Shown: positions 16,637 through 25,423, numbered from the stretch's first letter. The stretch is DNA of 64,000 nucleotides from Syntrophotalea acetylenica (GCF_001888165.1 NZ_CP015455.1:2226001-2290000), one strand, 5' to 3'. Made by a program: numbers and translations. Notes: generated by a model from the letters alone, not told the origin.

Positions 16637-17971
16637 GTGGCCAATTCCGGTTTTTCCAATCCATCGCATTATCGTCTGTGTATTTTCTGGATTCTGGCCT
16701 TTGGCTATGTTCTTGTCTTTTTTCACCGTCTTTGTCCGGCAGTCGTCGCTACGGACATGATGGCGGATCTTCATGCCGGTGGCACGCTTATCGGCTTTCT
16801 GAGTTCCGCTTACTTCTATCCCTATGCACTCATGCAACTGCCGACGGGACTCCTCTCAGACAGCTGGGGACCGCGCAAGACTATCACGCTGTTTCTGGCT
16901 GCAGCCTGTATCGGCTCCATCCTGCTGGGCCTGGCTCCTTCTCCATCCTGGGCGATTCTCGGCAGGGTTCTGGCCGGGCTCGGGGTCTCGACCCTGTTTG
17001 TCTGCACACTGAAAATTCTTGCGGAATGGTATAGCCTCCGGGAATTCGCCACCATGACCGGCATCCTCATGGCCATGGGCGGGATCGGCTCTCTGTCCGC
17101 AGCCACACCCATGGCCATGGCCAGCTCCTGGCTTGGCTGGCGTCTGTCTTTCATCCTGATCGGCCTGTTGACCGCAGTGATTGCAACATTGATCTGGCGG
17201 ATTGTACGGGACCGTCCGGCCGAAATAGGATGGCCCTCACCCGCAGAGCACGCAACAGAAAAAGGGCCGCCTGCCCGATTGTCTGTCGGGGTAAAACAGG
17301 TACTGAGCCTGCCCGCCTTCTGGCCACTGGCCCTCTGGTTTTTCTTTACCTACGGGATATTCGCTGCGTTTGCCGGGCTTTGGGGGGGACCCTATCTGAT
17401 GCAGGTATACGGAGCGACAAAAAGTCAGACAGGAGGCATTCTGTCCCTGATAGCAATTGGCATGATCATTGGCAGTCCGCTGGTGGGGAGTCTCTCGAAT
17501 CGCATATTCAAAGGGCGCAAACCGACCCTCGTCTTCGCCAGCATGGCCATGGTCGGCATCACCGCTTCGCTTGCCTTCGCTACCGGCGACATGTCCTTGC
17601 CTGTGATTGGCGCCCTCTGTTTCGGACTCGGAATCTTTGCCAGCGCCGTCGTAGTGATAGGATTTACCAACGCCCGGGAGCTTTTTCCCGCACGGATAGC
17701 AGGCACCGCTCTGGGACTTGTCAACCTGTTCCCCTTTGCCGGGGGAGCCTTCATGCAACCCCTGCTGGGATCGATCCTCGAAAGTCATAAAAAAAGTGTC
17801 TCGGAATTTACCCTGACCGGATATCAGAATGCCTTTTTCATGTTGTTTTTAAGCGCACTTGCGGCACTTGCCGCCAGTATTTTTCTCAAGGAAACCTACC
17901 GCCAGGACCTGCCGGCAAAAAACCCGGACCGTCTGGGAGAAGCAGACATTGAATCGCCGCAGGTTTCCTGA
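16637..17971 (+). CDS. Major facilitator superfamily transporter
   Basis: 444 residues with twelve predicted membrane helices. Typical MFS marks are 'GLLSDSWGPRKT' in the loop between helices 2 and 3 (GxLxDxxGxRK) and 'GSLSNRIFKGRK' at the equivalent loop in the second half. It resembles the anion/organic acid or nitrate-type (UhpC/GlpT-like) porters; substrate not assigned. The start is a GTG with GGGGGAG immediately upstream. An enoyl-CoA hydratase follows 93 bp downstream on the same strand, so a carboxylate substrate is possible, but this is a guess. Confidence 0.85.
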   Translation: MANSGFSNPSHYRLCIFWILAFGYVLVFFHRLCPAVVATDMMADLHAGGTLIGFLSSAYFYPYALMQLPTGLLSDSWGPRKTITLFLAAACIGSILLGLAPSPSWAILGRVLAGLGVSTLFVCTLKILAEWYSLREFATMTGILMAMGGIGSLSAATPMAMASSWLGWRLSFILIGLLTAVIATLIWRIVRDRPAEIGWPSPAEHATEKGPPARLSVGVKQVLSLPAFWPLALWFFFTYGIFAAFAGLWGGPYLMQVYGATKSQTGGILSLIAIGMIIGSPLVGSLSNRIFKGRKPTLVFASMAMVGITASLAFATGDMSLPVIGALCFGLGIFASAVVVIGFTNARELFPARIAGTALGLVNLFPFAGGAFMQPLLGSILESHKKSVSEFTLTGYQNAFFMLFLSALAALAASIFLKETYRQDLPAKNPDRLGEADIESPQVS

Positions 17972-18064
17972 CACATCCAGTTCGACAAAGGCGGAATCGC
18001 CAGCCGGAACCGAACCACTTCGCCTGCTACGCAGCGAATTGTGCAAGACGGAAAGGAGCGCGCA

Positions 18065-18844
18065 ATGCATTATGAAACCCTGATTGTCGAGACTGGCGAT
18101 GATTTCGTGGCTTCGATCACCCTCAATCGCCCTCAGCAGCTGAACACATTCTCTACCGCGCTGGCCGCCGAACTCGATGCGGCTTTCAAGGCCCTGGATG
18201 CCCATGGCCGGGTGCGCGTCATCCTTGTCAAAGGAGCGGGCAAGGCTTTCTGCGCCGGCATCGACGTAACCGAATTCCCCGACAAGAGCCCCTCTGAATA
18301 CCGGCGCTGGATACAGCAGATGGAGAGCCCGCTCGTCACCATCAGCCGCATCAACAAGCCCGTCATTGCCCAGGTACATGGAGCTGCCGCCGCCAACGGC
18401 GCCGGACTCGTCGCGGCTGCCGATCTTGCCATCGCCGCCGACAATGCCCGCATCGGCCTGACGGCCATCAACGTCGGACTCAACTGCGTCGGCCCCGTGG
18501 TTCCCCTGGCCCGCTCCGTGGGACGGAAAAAAGCCCTGGAGATGCTGTTTTACGGAAACTTACTTGGTGCAGCGGAGGCGTTGCAGATGGGACTTGTAAA
18601 CCGGGTAGTCCCCGAAAGCGAGCTTGACAAAGAAGCCCGGGCCTGGGCAGCGCTGCTCGCACAGAAAAGCCCCCTTGCACTACAGAATGCCAAACGCGGA
18701 TTTTACGAGGCCGAGGATATGGATTATTACCGGGCGTTTGATCATATGAACGAGCTGTTCGCGCGGCTTTGCACAACCCGGGACGCCAGGGAAGGCATCG
18801 AAGCCTTTCGTGAAAACCGCAAACCCGACTGGCAGGAACGCTGA
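18065..18844 (+). CDS. Enoyl-CoA hydratase/isomerase family protein
   Basis: 259 residues, a complete crotonase fold. The oxyanion-hole segments are 'GAGKAFCAGIDVTEF' and 'HGAAAANGAGLVAAADLAIA'; the second half has 'GRKKALEMLFYG..LGAAEALQMGLVNRVV'. The first catalytic glutamate of classical hydratases (usually in the 'NGxAxGGGxEL' segment) is replaced here by V/A, so the chemistry may be isomerase, hydrolase or decarboxylase rather than hydration. AAGGAG stands before ATG 18065. It follows the MFS gene closely and ends before the terminator at 19090. Confidence 0.85.
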   Translation: MHYETLIVETGDDFVASITLNRPQQLNTFSTALAAELDAAFKALDAHGRVRVILVKGAGKAFCAGIDVTEFPDKSPSEYRRWIQQMESPLVTISRINKPVIAQVHGAAAANGAGLVAAADLAIAADNARIGLTAINVGLNCVGPVVPLARSVGRKKALEMLFYGNLLGAAEALQMGLVNRVVPESELDKEARAWAALLAQKSPLALQNAKRGFYEAEDMDYYRAFDHMNELFARLCTTRDAREGIEAFRENRKPDWQER

Positions 18845-18980
18845 ACCGTCATCTCCGAAAAATGCCGTGCTTTTGTTCGCGGGCCACAAGGTCAGGGGTT
18901 TGAGATACAACCCGGGACAGGGGATGGCTCTTTTGCTGGTCGGTTGCGCCACAACCGGCCGCAACACGGATGCAACCCCA

Positions 18981-19070
18981 ATGGTAAAATGTCCGCCGTG
19001 CGGACATGAATTCGCTCCGTCGAAGTGACCTGCCCCACCTGAAAGGACTACTTCGAATATTGGTGTAGTG
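18981..19070 (+). pseudogene. Possible remnant of a small zinc-ribbon gene
   Basis: MVKCPPCGHEFAPSK is followed by a stop, but in other frames the DNA continues as V-TCPT and KDYFEYWC. Together these look like a two-CxxC zinc-ribbon protein broken by two or more single-base deletions. There is no ribosome-binding site. The rest of 18845-19316 holds only the terminator and a small hairpin near 19168. Confidence 0.3.
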
Positions 19071-19089
19071 CAACTTTCTTCGGTTCTAA

Positions 19090-19119
19090 AACCGTTGCCT
19101 GATATGGCAGCGGTTTTTT
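19090..19119 (+). terminator. Intrinsic terminator
   Basis: ACCGTTGCC, a 6-nt loop and GGCAGCGGT followed by TTTTTT on the plus strand. It ends the transcription unit of the MFS and enoyl-CoA hydratase genes and separates it from the convergent lipase array. Confidence 0.8.
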
Positions 19120-19316
19120 GTTTCCGGCGCTGGATCCGTATATGGCGGCTGGTGGGCGGATTTTTGTAGAGGCGGTTTGCGAACCGCCCTGCACCCGTCG
19201 GTGCTCAGGATGTTTCAGCGTATGTGATTCGGCATGATCGCATCCCTTCAACCGGAGGGATTGGCGAGGGTGGATTTCCGCCAATCTTGTTGATCTGTTT
19301 GTGGAGAACTTTCTTC

Positions 19317-20660
19317 TCATCGCTCCTCCTCCGCCACGTGCCGATGCTGCGGGTCCAGAACCCGGGGCGCGGGGTTGCGCTGGCCGTGTTCCAGGTTGAA
19401 GGCCACACGATGATTGACCTTGCCCAGAAACCGCTGCCGGTCCCCGCCATGTTGCAGGTGCCGCTCGGCAAACATGCGGCCTGTTTCGCGCACGGCCACA
19501 GCATCGAGCATATCCGGATCGCCTGGATATTTTTCCAGCAGTTGCTTGCTGGACAGCTGCCGAAACGCGTCGGCTTTTTCCTTGAACGGACCGTCTTTGG
19601 GCAGAGGGTCGCTGTGGGATATCAGCGACCGCGCGGCATCCGGCAAGGACGCAAATGAATCTATCCCAAGACCTGCGCCAACCGACCCCGGAACGCTCAG
19701 GCGCTCGCTAAGCTTGCGGTAAAGAGCCCTGTGCTCCCAGGAATGATGAATCACGCAGGAAGGATCGTCCCGCGCAGGCAGAGCCGGCTGCCGAAAAAGC
19801 GCGTGCCCCGCAAGCCGATTCAGATACGCGTTCCCCAGATCCCGCGCATACCGTGCCAGGCCGTCCTTTTCGTAACCTCCGCCGATGTCGGCGTGGCATC
19901 CGGGCAGACGCAACTGCAACTGACCGGGGCCGGCGGCAATCCGGGTCACCGGAAAAAGAGCGCGGTATTCATGAACAGCGTTGAGCTGAAGAGCCGAAAC
20001 GGTCGAGGGCGAGAGGGTGAAATCACCCTGCATGAAGGTCGTGACAGGATCGTAAAGCAATGCTGCTTGCCGCAACTGGCCGGGTTTGATGAGGTGCTCA
20101 CCGGCCAATTCCTTTTTGCCGTTACGCCATACCCGGGTCCGCGTATCCTTGATCCCTCTTTCATGGATCATCCGGTTAAGCAGAGTGGCCACTCCTGTTC
20201 CCCGGCTGAAACCGACCTGAACAACCGAAATTCTGGCATCGGAATCTTCCCGTTTCCAGGCGTTGGCTTGATCGGAGAGAGCATTGTAGAGTTTTTCAGC
20301 CCGTTGTCGGTCGCTCAGCGAAAACGCGGCATCGAGCTTGGCGGAAGCTTTTGTCAGGAGGGTCCCTTCGCCTTGATATGTACCAACGCCGCTGACATAT
20401 TCAAAACTGACTCTTGAATCCTTGTTTTTCGGAAATTCCCTTCTTAGCAAGCCGACATTCGTGTATTTACCCGGATCCTTCAGATCGTTCTCAGTACCGT
20501 CGGCCAAGGCAACAAAGAGACTACTATGGGGATCGTTCCGATCAAAAAGTTGGAGCACGCGAAAGGATTCAAACGCTTTCCTGGCATTCTCAAAGAGTTC
20601 CCAGTCTTCAGAAACAGGAGCATGAGAACTCACTTCTTCTTGCGAGAGAAACCGTCCCAT
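19317..20660 (-). CDS. Tle1-like (DUF2235) lipase, copy 1
   Basis: 447 residues, no signal peptide. The alpha/beta-hydrolase marks of the DUF2235/Tle1 phospholipase family are present: 'ADGTENDL' at 53-60, nucleophile elbow GFSRG (S152), 'CHADIGGGY' with the acid D258, and 'IHHSWEH' at 304-310 supplying the likely catalytic histidine. Family members in type VI systems cleave membrane phospholipids of rival cells. Residues about 374-435 form a separate C-terminal domain shared with the 96-residue protein at 25133-25423. The gene starts 2 bp after its accessory gene, so the pair is coupled. This copy has GFSRGTG where the others have GFSRGAG and is the most divergent. Delivery by the adjacent type IV system is inference. 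Confidence 0.85.
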   Translation of the reverse strand: MGRFLSQEEVSSHAPVSEDWELFENARKAFESFRVLQLFDRNDPHSSLFVALADGTENDLKDPGKYTNVGLLRREFPKNKDSRVSFEYVSGVGTYQGEGTLLTKASAKLDAAFSLSDRQRAEKLYNALSDQANAWKREDSDARISVVQVGFSRGTGVATLLNRMIHERGIKDTRTRVWRNGKKELAGEHLIKPGQLRQAALLYDPVTTFMQGDFTLSPSTVSALQLNAVHEYRALFPVTRIAAGPGQLQLRLPGCHADIGGGYEKDGLARYARDLGNAYLNRLAGHALFRQPALPARDDPSCVIHHSWEHRALYRKLSERLSVPGSVGAGLGIDSFASLPDAARSLISHSDPLPKDGPFKEKADAFRQLSSKQLLEKYPGDPDMLDAVAVRETGRMFAERHLQHGGDRQRFLGKVNHRVAFNLEHGQRNPAPRVLDPQHRHVAEEER

Positions 20661-20662
20661 GG

Positions 20663-21157
20663 CTAAAACTCACGGGTGAAGACTTTGGTCCGGTGGGTGA
20701 TGGTTTCAATTCGGTCCGTTCCCGGTATTAATGTATCTAACTCAATCACCGTATAGATATTCAGAGTCCGGTCGATGATCTCCAGGATAATCCCGGGATC
20801 ATTAAACAAAGGATCTTCCCATATGATCCGATCGTCCAGTTCCTTGGGATGGGGAATAATGAGGTCGGGGAAAATCTCGTCGAAGCTGAACGTGTGTTCG
20901 ATGAGATTATCCCGCAGATCGTGCCAAGAGAGGCGAACGGAGCCGCCAAAGATCGGGAAAATACCCATCCTAGCTTTTTGGTGTTCTTCATCCCCCGGCT
21001 TTTTACCTGGAGCGAGGTCTCTGGGATCGGTTTCGAGGTCTCTTCCATAAAATCCCATAAATAATGTGGCATAACGTATGACAACATCGCTCGCATCATA
21101 CGCGTAGACATCCAAATCGTGCTTATCCTTAAACCTGATCACATGTTCCTTTGCCAT
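20663..21157 (-). CDS. Accessory protein of lipase copy 1, possible immunity or adaptor
   Basis: 164 residues of a family I do not recognise. It opens MAKEHVIRFKDKHDLDVYAY and ends in 'KVFTREF'. There is no signal peptide or membrane segment, so it should act in the cytosol or on a cytosolic surface. The first 120 residues are nearly invariant among the three copies, whereas residues 125-155 vary, the pattern expected if that part contacts a cognate lipase. AGGAGGT lies before ATG 21157; an open frame to 21196 is probably noncoding. Candidate roles are immunity protein, secretion adaptor or chaperone; nothing in the sequence decides. Confidence 0.75.
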   Translation of the reverse strand: MAKEHVIRFKDKHDLDVYAYDASDVVIRYATLFMGFYGRDLETDPRDLAPGKKPGDEEHQKARMGIFPIFGGSVRLSWHDLRDNLIEHTFSFDEIFPDLIIPHPKELDDRIIWEDPLFNDPGIILEIIDRTLNIYTVIELDTLIPGTDRIETITHRTKVFTREF

Positions 21158-21257
21158 TTGCCGACCTCCTGATAATTCAGCGTAAGATGTGCCCAAGAAA
21201 AGTTATCTGTCAGATATCGCATGATTTCGGACCTTTTTGTGAAACATTTCGGTATTT

Positions 21258-22601
21258 TCATCGTTCCGCTTCCAGCGTTAGGGTCTCCTTCTTTTCTAAA
21301 ATCCGGGGGGCTGGGTTGCGCTGGCCATATTCCAGGTTGTGGGCCAGGCGGCTATCGACCTGGTTCATAAACCGGGCCCGGTCGGTTTCGTTGGGAAGAT
21401 ACCGACCGGCGAATTTCCGGCCGGTTTCCCGTACGGCCACGGCATCGAGCACACTTTGGTCACCGGGGTATTTTTCCAGCAGATCCGTGCTGGCCATCTG
21501 CCGGAAGTCGTCGGCTTTTTCCTTGAATGGGCCATCTTTTGGCAGGCTCTCGGTAGGGGGTGAAGTGGCCCTCTCAACATCCGGCAATGTGGATGAGGGT
21601 ACGGTTTCTTTGGAACGGTCCATTGCCCCCTGAACGACCTGCCGTTCAGCAAGCTTGCCGTAGGCGGCATTGTGTTCCCAGGAGTGATGGATCACACAGG
21701 AGGGATCGTCCCGCGGAGGAAGAACCGGTTTTCTGAAGAGTGCGTGTCCCGCGAGTTGGTTCAGATAGGTGTTTCCCATATCTCTGGCATATCGTGCCAG
21801 GCCGTCCTTTTCGTAACCGCCGCCGATGTCGGCGTGGCATCCGGGCAGGGTCGCCTGAAGCTGATCAGGACCGTGGGCAATGCTGGTTACGGGAAAGAGC
21901 GCGCGGTATTCATGGGCAGCGTTGAGTTGCAACGCCGAGACGGTCGAGGGCGAGAGGGTGAAATCGCCCTGCATGAAGGTCGTGACAGGATCGTAAAGCA
22001 ATGCTGCTTGCCGCAACTGGCCGGGGTTGATGAGGTGCTCGCCGGTTAATTCATATTGGCCATTTCTGAACCGAACCTTGTTTTCATCAATAATCCCTTT
22101 TTCATGGATCATCCGGTTGAGCAGAGTGACCACTCCTGCTCCCCGACTGAAACCGACCTGAACAACTGAAATTCTGGCATCGGGATCTTCCTGTTTCCAG
22201 GTGTTGAGTTGCTTGGACAGGGATTCATATAACTCTTCGGCCCTTTGTCGGTCGGTCAGCGAAAAGGCGGCATCGAGCTTGGCGGAAGCTTTGGTCAGAA
22301 AAGTCCCGCCTCCCTTATAGGTGCCGACGCCGCTGACGTAGTGGCGGGCGACATGGGGACTATTGTTCCTTTTTAACTCATTATTTAACAACCCAACATT
22401 CGTGTATTTACGCGGATTCTTCAGGTCATTCTCAGTACCGTCGGCCAGTGCGACGAAGAGGCGGCTGTGGGGGTCCTTCCGATCATAAAGTTGGGGAAAT
22501 TTAAAGGCCTCAAATTTCGCCAGGGCCTCTCCATGCAGCTCCCAATCTTCGGATATAGGGGTATGGGAACTTACCTCTTTTTTAGAGAGAAACCATCCCA
22601 T
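21258..22601 (-). CDS. Tle1-like (DUF2235) lipase, copy 2
   Basis: 447 residues. The same motif set as copy 1: ADGTENDL, GFSRGAG (nucleophile serine), CHADIGGGY and IHHSWEH, with the shared C-terminal domain ('LLEKYPG', 'DRARFMNQVDSRLAHNL'). From about residue 190 onward it is almost identical to copy 3, while the N-terminal 180 residues differ by many substitutions. The segment between the hydrolase domain and the C-terminal domain ('AMDRSKETVPSSTLPDVERA') is polar and likely a flexible linker. It begins 2 bp after its accessory gene. Confidence 0.85.
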   Translation of the reverse strand: MGWFLSKKEVSSHTPISEDWELHGEALAKFEAFKFPQLYDRKDPHSRLFVALADGTENDLKNPRKYTNVGLLNNELKRNNSPHVARHYVSGVGTYKGGGTFLTKASAKLDAAFSLTDRQRAEELYESLSKQLNTWKQEDPDARISVVQVGFSRGAGVVTLLNRMIHEKGIIDENKVRFRNGQYELTGEHLINPGQLRQAALLYDPVTTFMQGDFTLSPSTVSALQLNAAHEYRALFPVTSIAHGPDQLQATLPGCHADIGGGYEKDGLARYARDMGNTYLNQLAGHALFRKPVLPPRDDPSCVIHHSWEHNAAYGKLAERQVVQGAMDRSKETVPSSTLPDVERATSPPTESLPKDGPFKEKADDFRQMASTDLLEKYPGDQSVLDAVAVRETGRKFAGRYLPNETDRARFMNQVDSRLAHNLEYGQRNPAPRILEKKETLTLEAER

Positions 22602-22603
22602 GG

Positions 22604-23107
22604 CTAAAACTCACGGGTAAATATTTTGGCCCGGTGAGTCAAACATTCCACCTCGTCATTGGTTCCTAAAACCAATAGGCCGATATCGACAATCGTATAG
22701 ATATTCAGCGTCCGGTTGATGATTTCCAGGATGATGCCGGGTGTACGGGATAAAAAGAAGGGATTTTCCCATATGATCCGATCGTCCAGTTCCTTGGGAT
22801 GGGGAATGATGCGGTCGGGGAATATCTCGTCGAAGCTGAACGTGTATTCGATAAAATTATCCCGCAAATCGTGCCAAGAGAGGCGGACGGAGCCGCCAAA
22901 GATCGGGAAAATACCCATCCTAGCTTTTTGGTGTTCTTCATCCCTCGGCTTTTTACCTGGAGCGAGGTCTCTGGGATCGGTTTCGAGGTCTCTTCCATAA
23001 AATCCCATAAATAATGTGGCATAACGTATGACAACATCGCTCGCATCATACGCGTAGACATCCAAATCGTGCTTATCCTTAAACCTGATCACATGCTCGT
23101 GCGTCAT
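22604..23107 (-). CDS. Accessory protein of lipase copy 2
   Basis: 167 residues, opening MTHEHVIRFKDKHDLDVYAY. It matches copy 1 almost exactly up to 'RIIWE' near residue 118, then departs ('NPFFLSRTPGIILEI', 'VDIGLLVLGTNDEVECL') before the common end 'KIFTREF'. The change is therefore focused, not spread. Soluble, no signal sequence. The start is set by AGGAGGT before ATG 23107. Confidence 0.75.
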   Translation of the reverse strand: MTHEHVIRFKDKHDLDVYAYDASDVVIRYATLFMGFYGRDLETDPRDLAPGKKPRDEEHQKARMGIFPIFGGSVRLSWHDLRDNFIEYTFSFDEIFPDRIIPHPKELDDRIIWENPFFLSRTPGIILEIINRTLNIYTIVDIGLLVLGTNDEVECLTHRAKIFTREF

Positions 23108-23207
23108 TTGCCGACCTCCTGATAATCCAGCGTAAGATGTGCCCAAGAAAAGTTATCTGTCAGATATCGCATGATTTCGGACCTGTTTGTGAAACATTTC
23201 GGTATTT

Positions 23208-24551
23208 TCATCGTTCCGCTTCCAGCGTTAGGGTCTCCTGCTTTTCTAAAATCCGGGGGGCTGGGTTGCGCTGGCCATATTCCAGGTTGTGGGCCAGGCG
23301 GCTATCGACCTGGTTCATAAACCGGGCCCGGTCGGTTTCGTTGGGCAGATACCGACCGGCAAATTTCCGGCCGGTTTCCCGTACGGCCACGGCATCGAGC
23401 ACACTTTGGTCGCCGGGGTATTTTTCCAGCAGATCCGTGCTGGCCATCTGCCGGAAGTCGTCGGCTTTTTCCTTGAATGGGCCGTTTTTTGGCAGGCGCT
23501 CGGTAGGGGGTAAAGTGGCCCTCTCAACATCCGGCAATGTGGATGAGGGTACGGTTTCTTTGGAACGGTCCATTGCCCCCTGAACGACCTGCCGTTCGGC
23601 AAGCTTGCCGTAGGCGGCATTGTGTTCCCAGGAGTGATGGATCACACAGGAGGGATCGTCCCGCGGAGGAAGAACCGGTTTTCTGAAGAGTGCGTGTCCC
23701 GCAAGCTGATTCAGATACGCGGTCCCCAGGTCCCGCGCATATCGTGCCAGGCCGTCCTTTTCGTAACCGCCGCCGATGTCGGCGTGGCATCCGGGCAGGG
23801 TCGCCTGAAGCTGATCAGGACCGTGGGCAATGCTGGTTACGGGAAAGAGCGCGCGGTATTCATGGGCAGCGTTGAGTTGCAACGCCGAGACGGTCGAGGG
23901 CGAGAGGGTGAAATCGCCCTGCATGAAGGTCGTGACAGGATCGTAAAGCAATGCTGCTTGCCGCAACTGGCCGGGTTTGATGAGGTGTTCGCCGGTTGGC
24001 TGCAGCTTTCCATTGACGATCTTTTTGGTTTCTGTATCTTTGATTCCTCGTTCATGGATCATCCGGTTGAGCAGAGTGGCCACCCCCGCTCCCCGACTGA
24101 AACCCACGTGAACGACCGAAATTCTGGCGCCGGGGTCTTCCCGTTTCCAGGTGTTTACCTGCTTGGACAGGGATTCATACAGCTCTTCGGCCCTTTGCCG
24201 GTCGGTCAGCGAAAAGACGGCATCGAGCTTGGCGGAAGCTTTGGTCCAAAGAGTCCCGGCTCCCTGATAGGTGCCGACGCCACTGACATAGTGGGAGGCA
24301 ACATGGGGATCGGCATTCCTTTTTAATTCATATTTTAAAAGAGCGACATTCGTATATTTGTCCGGATCTTTCAGATCATTTTCGGTGCCGTCGGCCAGTA
24401 CGAAGAAGAGGCGACTATGGGGATCGTTCCGGTCATAGATTTGGGAAACTTCAAAGGATTCCAAATTCTTCAGGGCTTTACCATATAGTTCCCAGTCTTC
24501 GAGGGTAGGGGTATGGGAACTTACCTCTTCTTTGGAGAAAAACTGTCCCAT
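23208..24551 (-). CDS. Tle1-like (DUF2235) lipase, copy 3
   Basis: 447 residues, intact. It keeps the catalytic motifs (ADGTENDL, GFSRGAG, CHADIGGGY, IHHSWEH) and the C-terminal domain identical to that of copy 2 over nearly all positions. It differs from copy 2 mainly in residues 20-45, 70-90 and 170-185. This is the second gene after the orphan C-terminal-domain protein and so the first lipase reached if transcription reads through from virD4. Confidence 0.85.
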   Translation of the reverse strand: MGQFFSKEEVSSHTPTLEDWELYGKALKNLESFEVSQIYDRNDPHSRLFFVLADGTENDLKDPDKYTNVALLKYELKRNADPHVASHYVSGVGTYQGAGTLWTKASAKLDAVFSLTDRQRAEELYESLSKQVNTWKREDPGARISVVHVGFSRGAGVATLLNRMIHERGIKDTETKKIVNGKLQPTGEHLIKPGQLRQAALLYDPVTTFMQGDFTLSPSTVSALQLNAAHEYRALFPVTSIAHGPDQLQATLPGCHADIGGGYEKDGLARYARDLGTAYLNQLAGHALFRKPVLPPRDDPSCVIHHSWEHNAAYGKLAERQVVQGAMDRSKETVPSSTLPDVERATLPPTERLPKNGPFKEKADDFRQMASTDLLEKYPGDQSVLDAVAVRETGRKFAGRYLPNETDRARFMNQVDSRLAHNLEYGQRNPAPRILEKQETLTLEAER

Positions 24552-24553
24552 GG

Positions 24554-25048
24554 CTAAAACTCACGGGTGAAGACTTTGGCCCGATAAGTCTTCGTTTTAA
24601 CCGTATTCGTATTCGGTATCTGAACATGCAGGTCAATCACCGTATAAATATTTAGCCTACGGTCGATAATCTCCAGGATGATACCGGGGGTATAGGCCAA
24701 AGGCTCCGACCAAAAGATCCGGTCATCCAATGCCTTGGGATGGGGAATGATGCGGTCGGGAAAAATCTCGTCAAAGTTGAAGGTGTATTCGATGAAGTTG
24801 TCCCGCAGATCGTGCCAGGAGAGGCGGACCAGACCGCCAAAGATCGGGAAAAGCCCCATTGTAACCTTTTGGCGCTCTTCATCCCACGGACTCTTGCCAG
24901 GAGCAATATCTCTGGGGTCGGATTCATTCTCTTTTTCATAGAAACCCATAAATAACGTGTCATAACGAATACGGGCATCGCTCGCATCATACACATAGAG
25001 GTCCAAATCGTGTTTATCCTTAAACCTGATCACATGCTCCTGCGCCAT
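24554..25048 (-). CDS. Accessory protein of lipase copy 3
   Basis: 164 residues, opening MAQEHVIRFKDKHDLDLYVY and ending 'KVFTREF'. It is the most divergent accessory copy throughout ('EKENESDPRDIAPGKSP', 'QKVTMGLFPIFGGLVRLSW'), in line with being the oldest branch. AGGAGGT-like sequence precedes the ATG. It starts 85 bp after the end of the orphan domain gene. Confidence 0.75.
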   Translation of the reverse strand: MAQEHVIRFKDKHDLDLYVYDASDARIRYDTLFMGFYEKENESDPRDIAPGKSPWDEERQKVTMGLFPIFGGLVRLSWHDLRDNFIEYTFNFDEIFPDRIIPHPKALDDRIFWSEPLAYTPGIILEIIDRRLNIYTVIDLHVQIPNTNTVKTKTYRAKVFTREF

Positions 25049-25132
25049 TTGCTGACCTCCTGACTATGTGAAGTAAACTGTCTGCTGAATTTGCGTGAAG
25101 TTATCTGTAATGACGACGTCGAGGTTTATCGT

Positions 25133-25423
25133 TCATTCTCTGACTTCTTTTCCCTGGACGGAATGCCCGATAGATCTTCCCTCTCTGACTTTTATTACAT
25201 CCGGTTTACGGCCGTTGAGATAGTTGCCTGCAACCCGTTCACAGACCCTATCCATGAACCGTTGCCGGTCAGCTTTGCCGGGAAAATTGTGGCTGAGTTT
25301 TTCACCGATCTGGATGGCATCGATTTCATTCACAAGGCCGGGGTTTTTCTTGGCAGGATTTGCCAGGTCCTCTTTTTCATTCCGAAGGGTTTCGGCCTTG
25401 ACTTTCCGTTGGCTTCGATCCAT
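25133..25423 (-). CDS. Stand-alone protein with the lipase C-terminal domain
   Basis: 96 residues. The central stretch 'KADRQRFMDRVCERVAGN' followed by G..P aligns with 'ETDRARFMNQVDSRLAHN' plus G..P in the lipases, so the protein is essentially that domain alone, with a charged N-terminal tail. The domain resembles the short alpha-helical modules found at the C-termini of large conjugation-associated proteins, but I cannot name the family. It lies 140 bp after virD4. The ATG has only AAAAGG nearby, so it may be the surviving end of a larger effector; upstream its frame is closed by a TGA at about 25485. Region 25424-25562 holds no other gene. Confidence 0.6.
   Translation of the reverse strand: MDRSQRKVKAETLRNEKEDLANPAKKNPGLVNEIDAIQIGEKLSHNFPGKADRQRFMDRVCERVAGNYLNGRKPDVIKVREGRSIGHSVQGKEVRE

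Larger units (their letters stand above)
19317..25048 (-). repeat. Three tandem accessory-lipase units of about 1.95 kb
   Basis: The two-gene unit repeats with a period of 1941 bp (unit 1 to 2) and 1950 bp (unit 2 to 3). The roughly 100-bp spacers 21158-21257 and 23108-23207 are nearly identical, and units 2 and 3 are almost the same across the 3' half of the lipase gene, which indicates recent duplication or gene conversion. Divergence is concentrated in the 5' part of each lipase and the 3' part of each accessory gene, on either side of the junction between them. Confidence 0.9.

Noticed and set aside
18810-18980. A 72-residue plus-strand open frame running on to 19028
   Set aside because: Its first two thirds overlap the enoyl-CoA hydratase end and have no family features; only the last 15 residues look like a zinc-ribbon remnant, which is listed as such.
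19317-25048. Type VI secretion effector cassette
   Set aside because: DUF2235 lipases are typical of type VI systems, but no vgrG, hcp, PAAR or tss gene lies near, whereas a full VirB/VirD4 set is adjacent.
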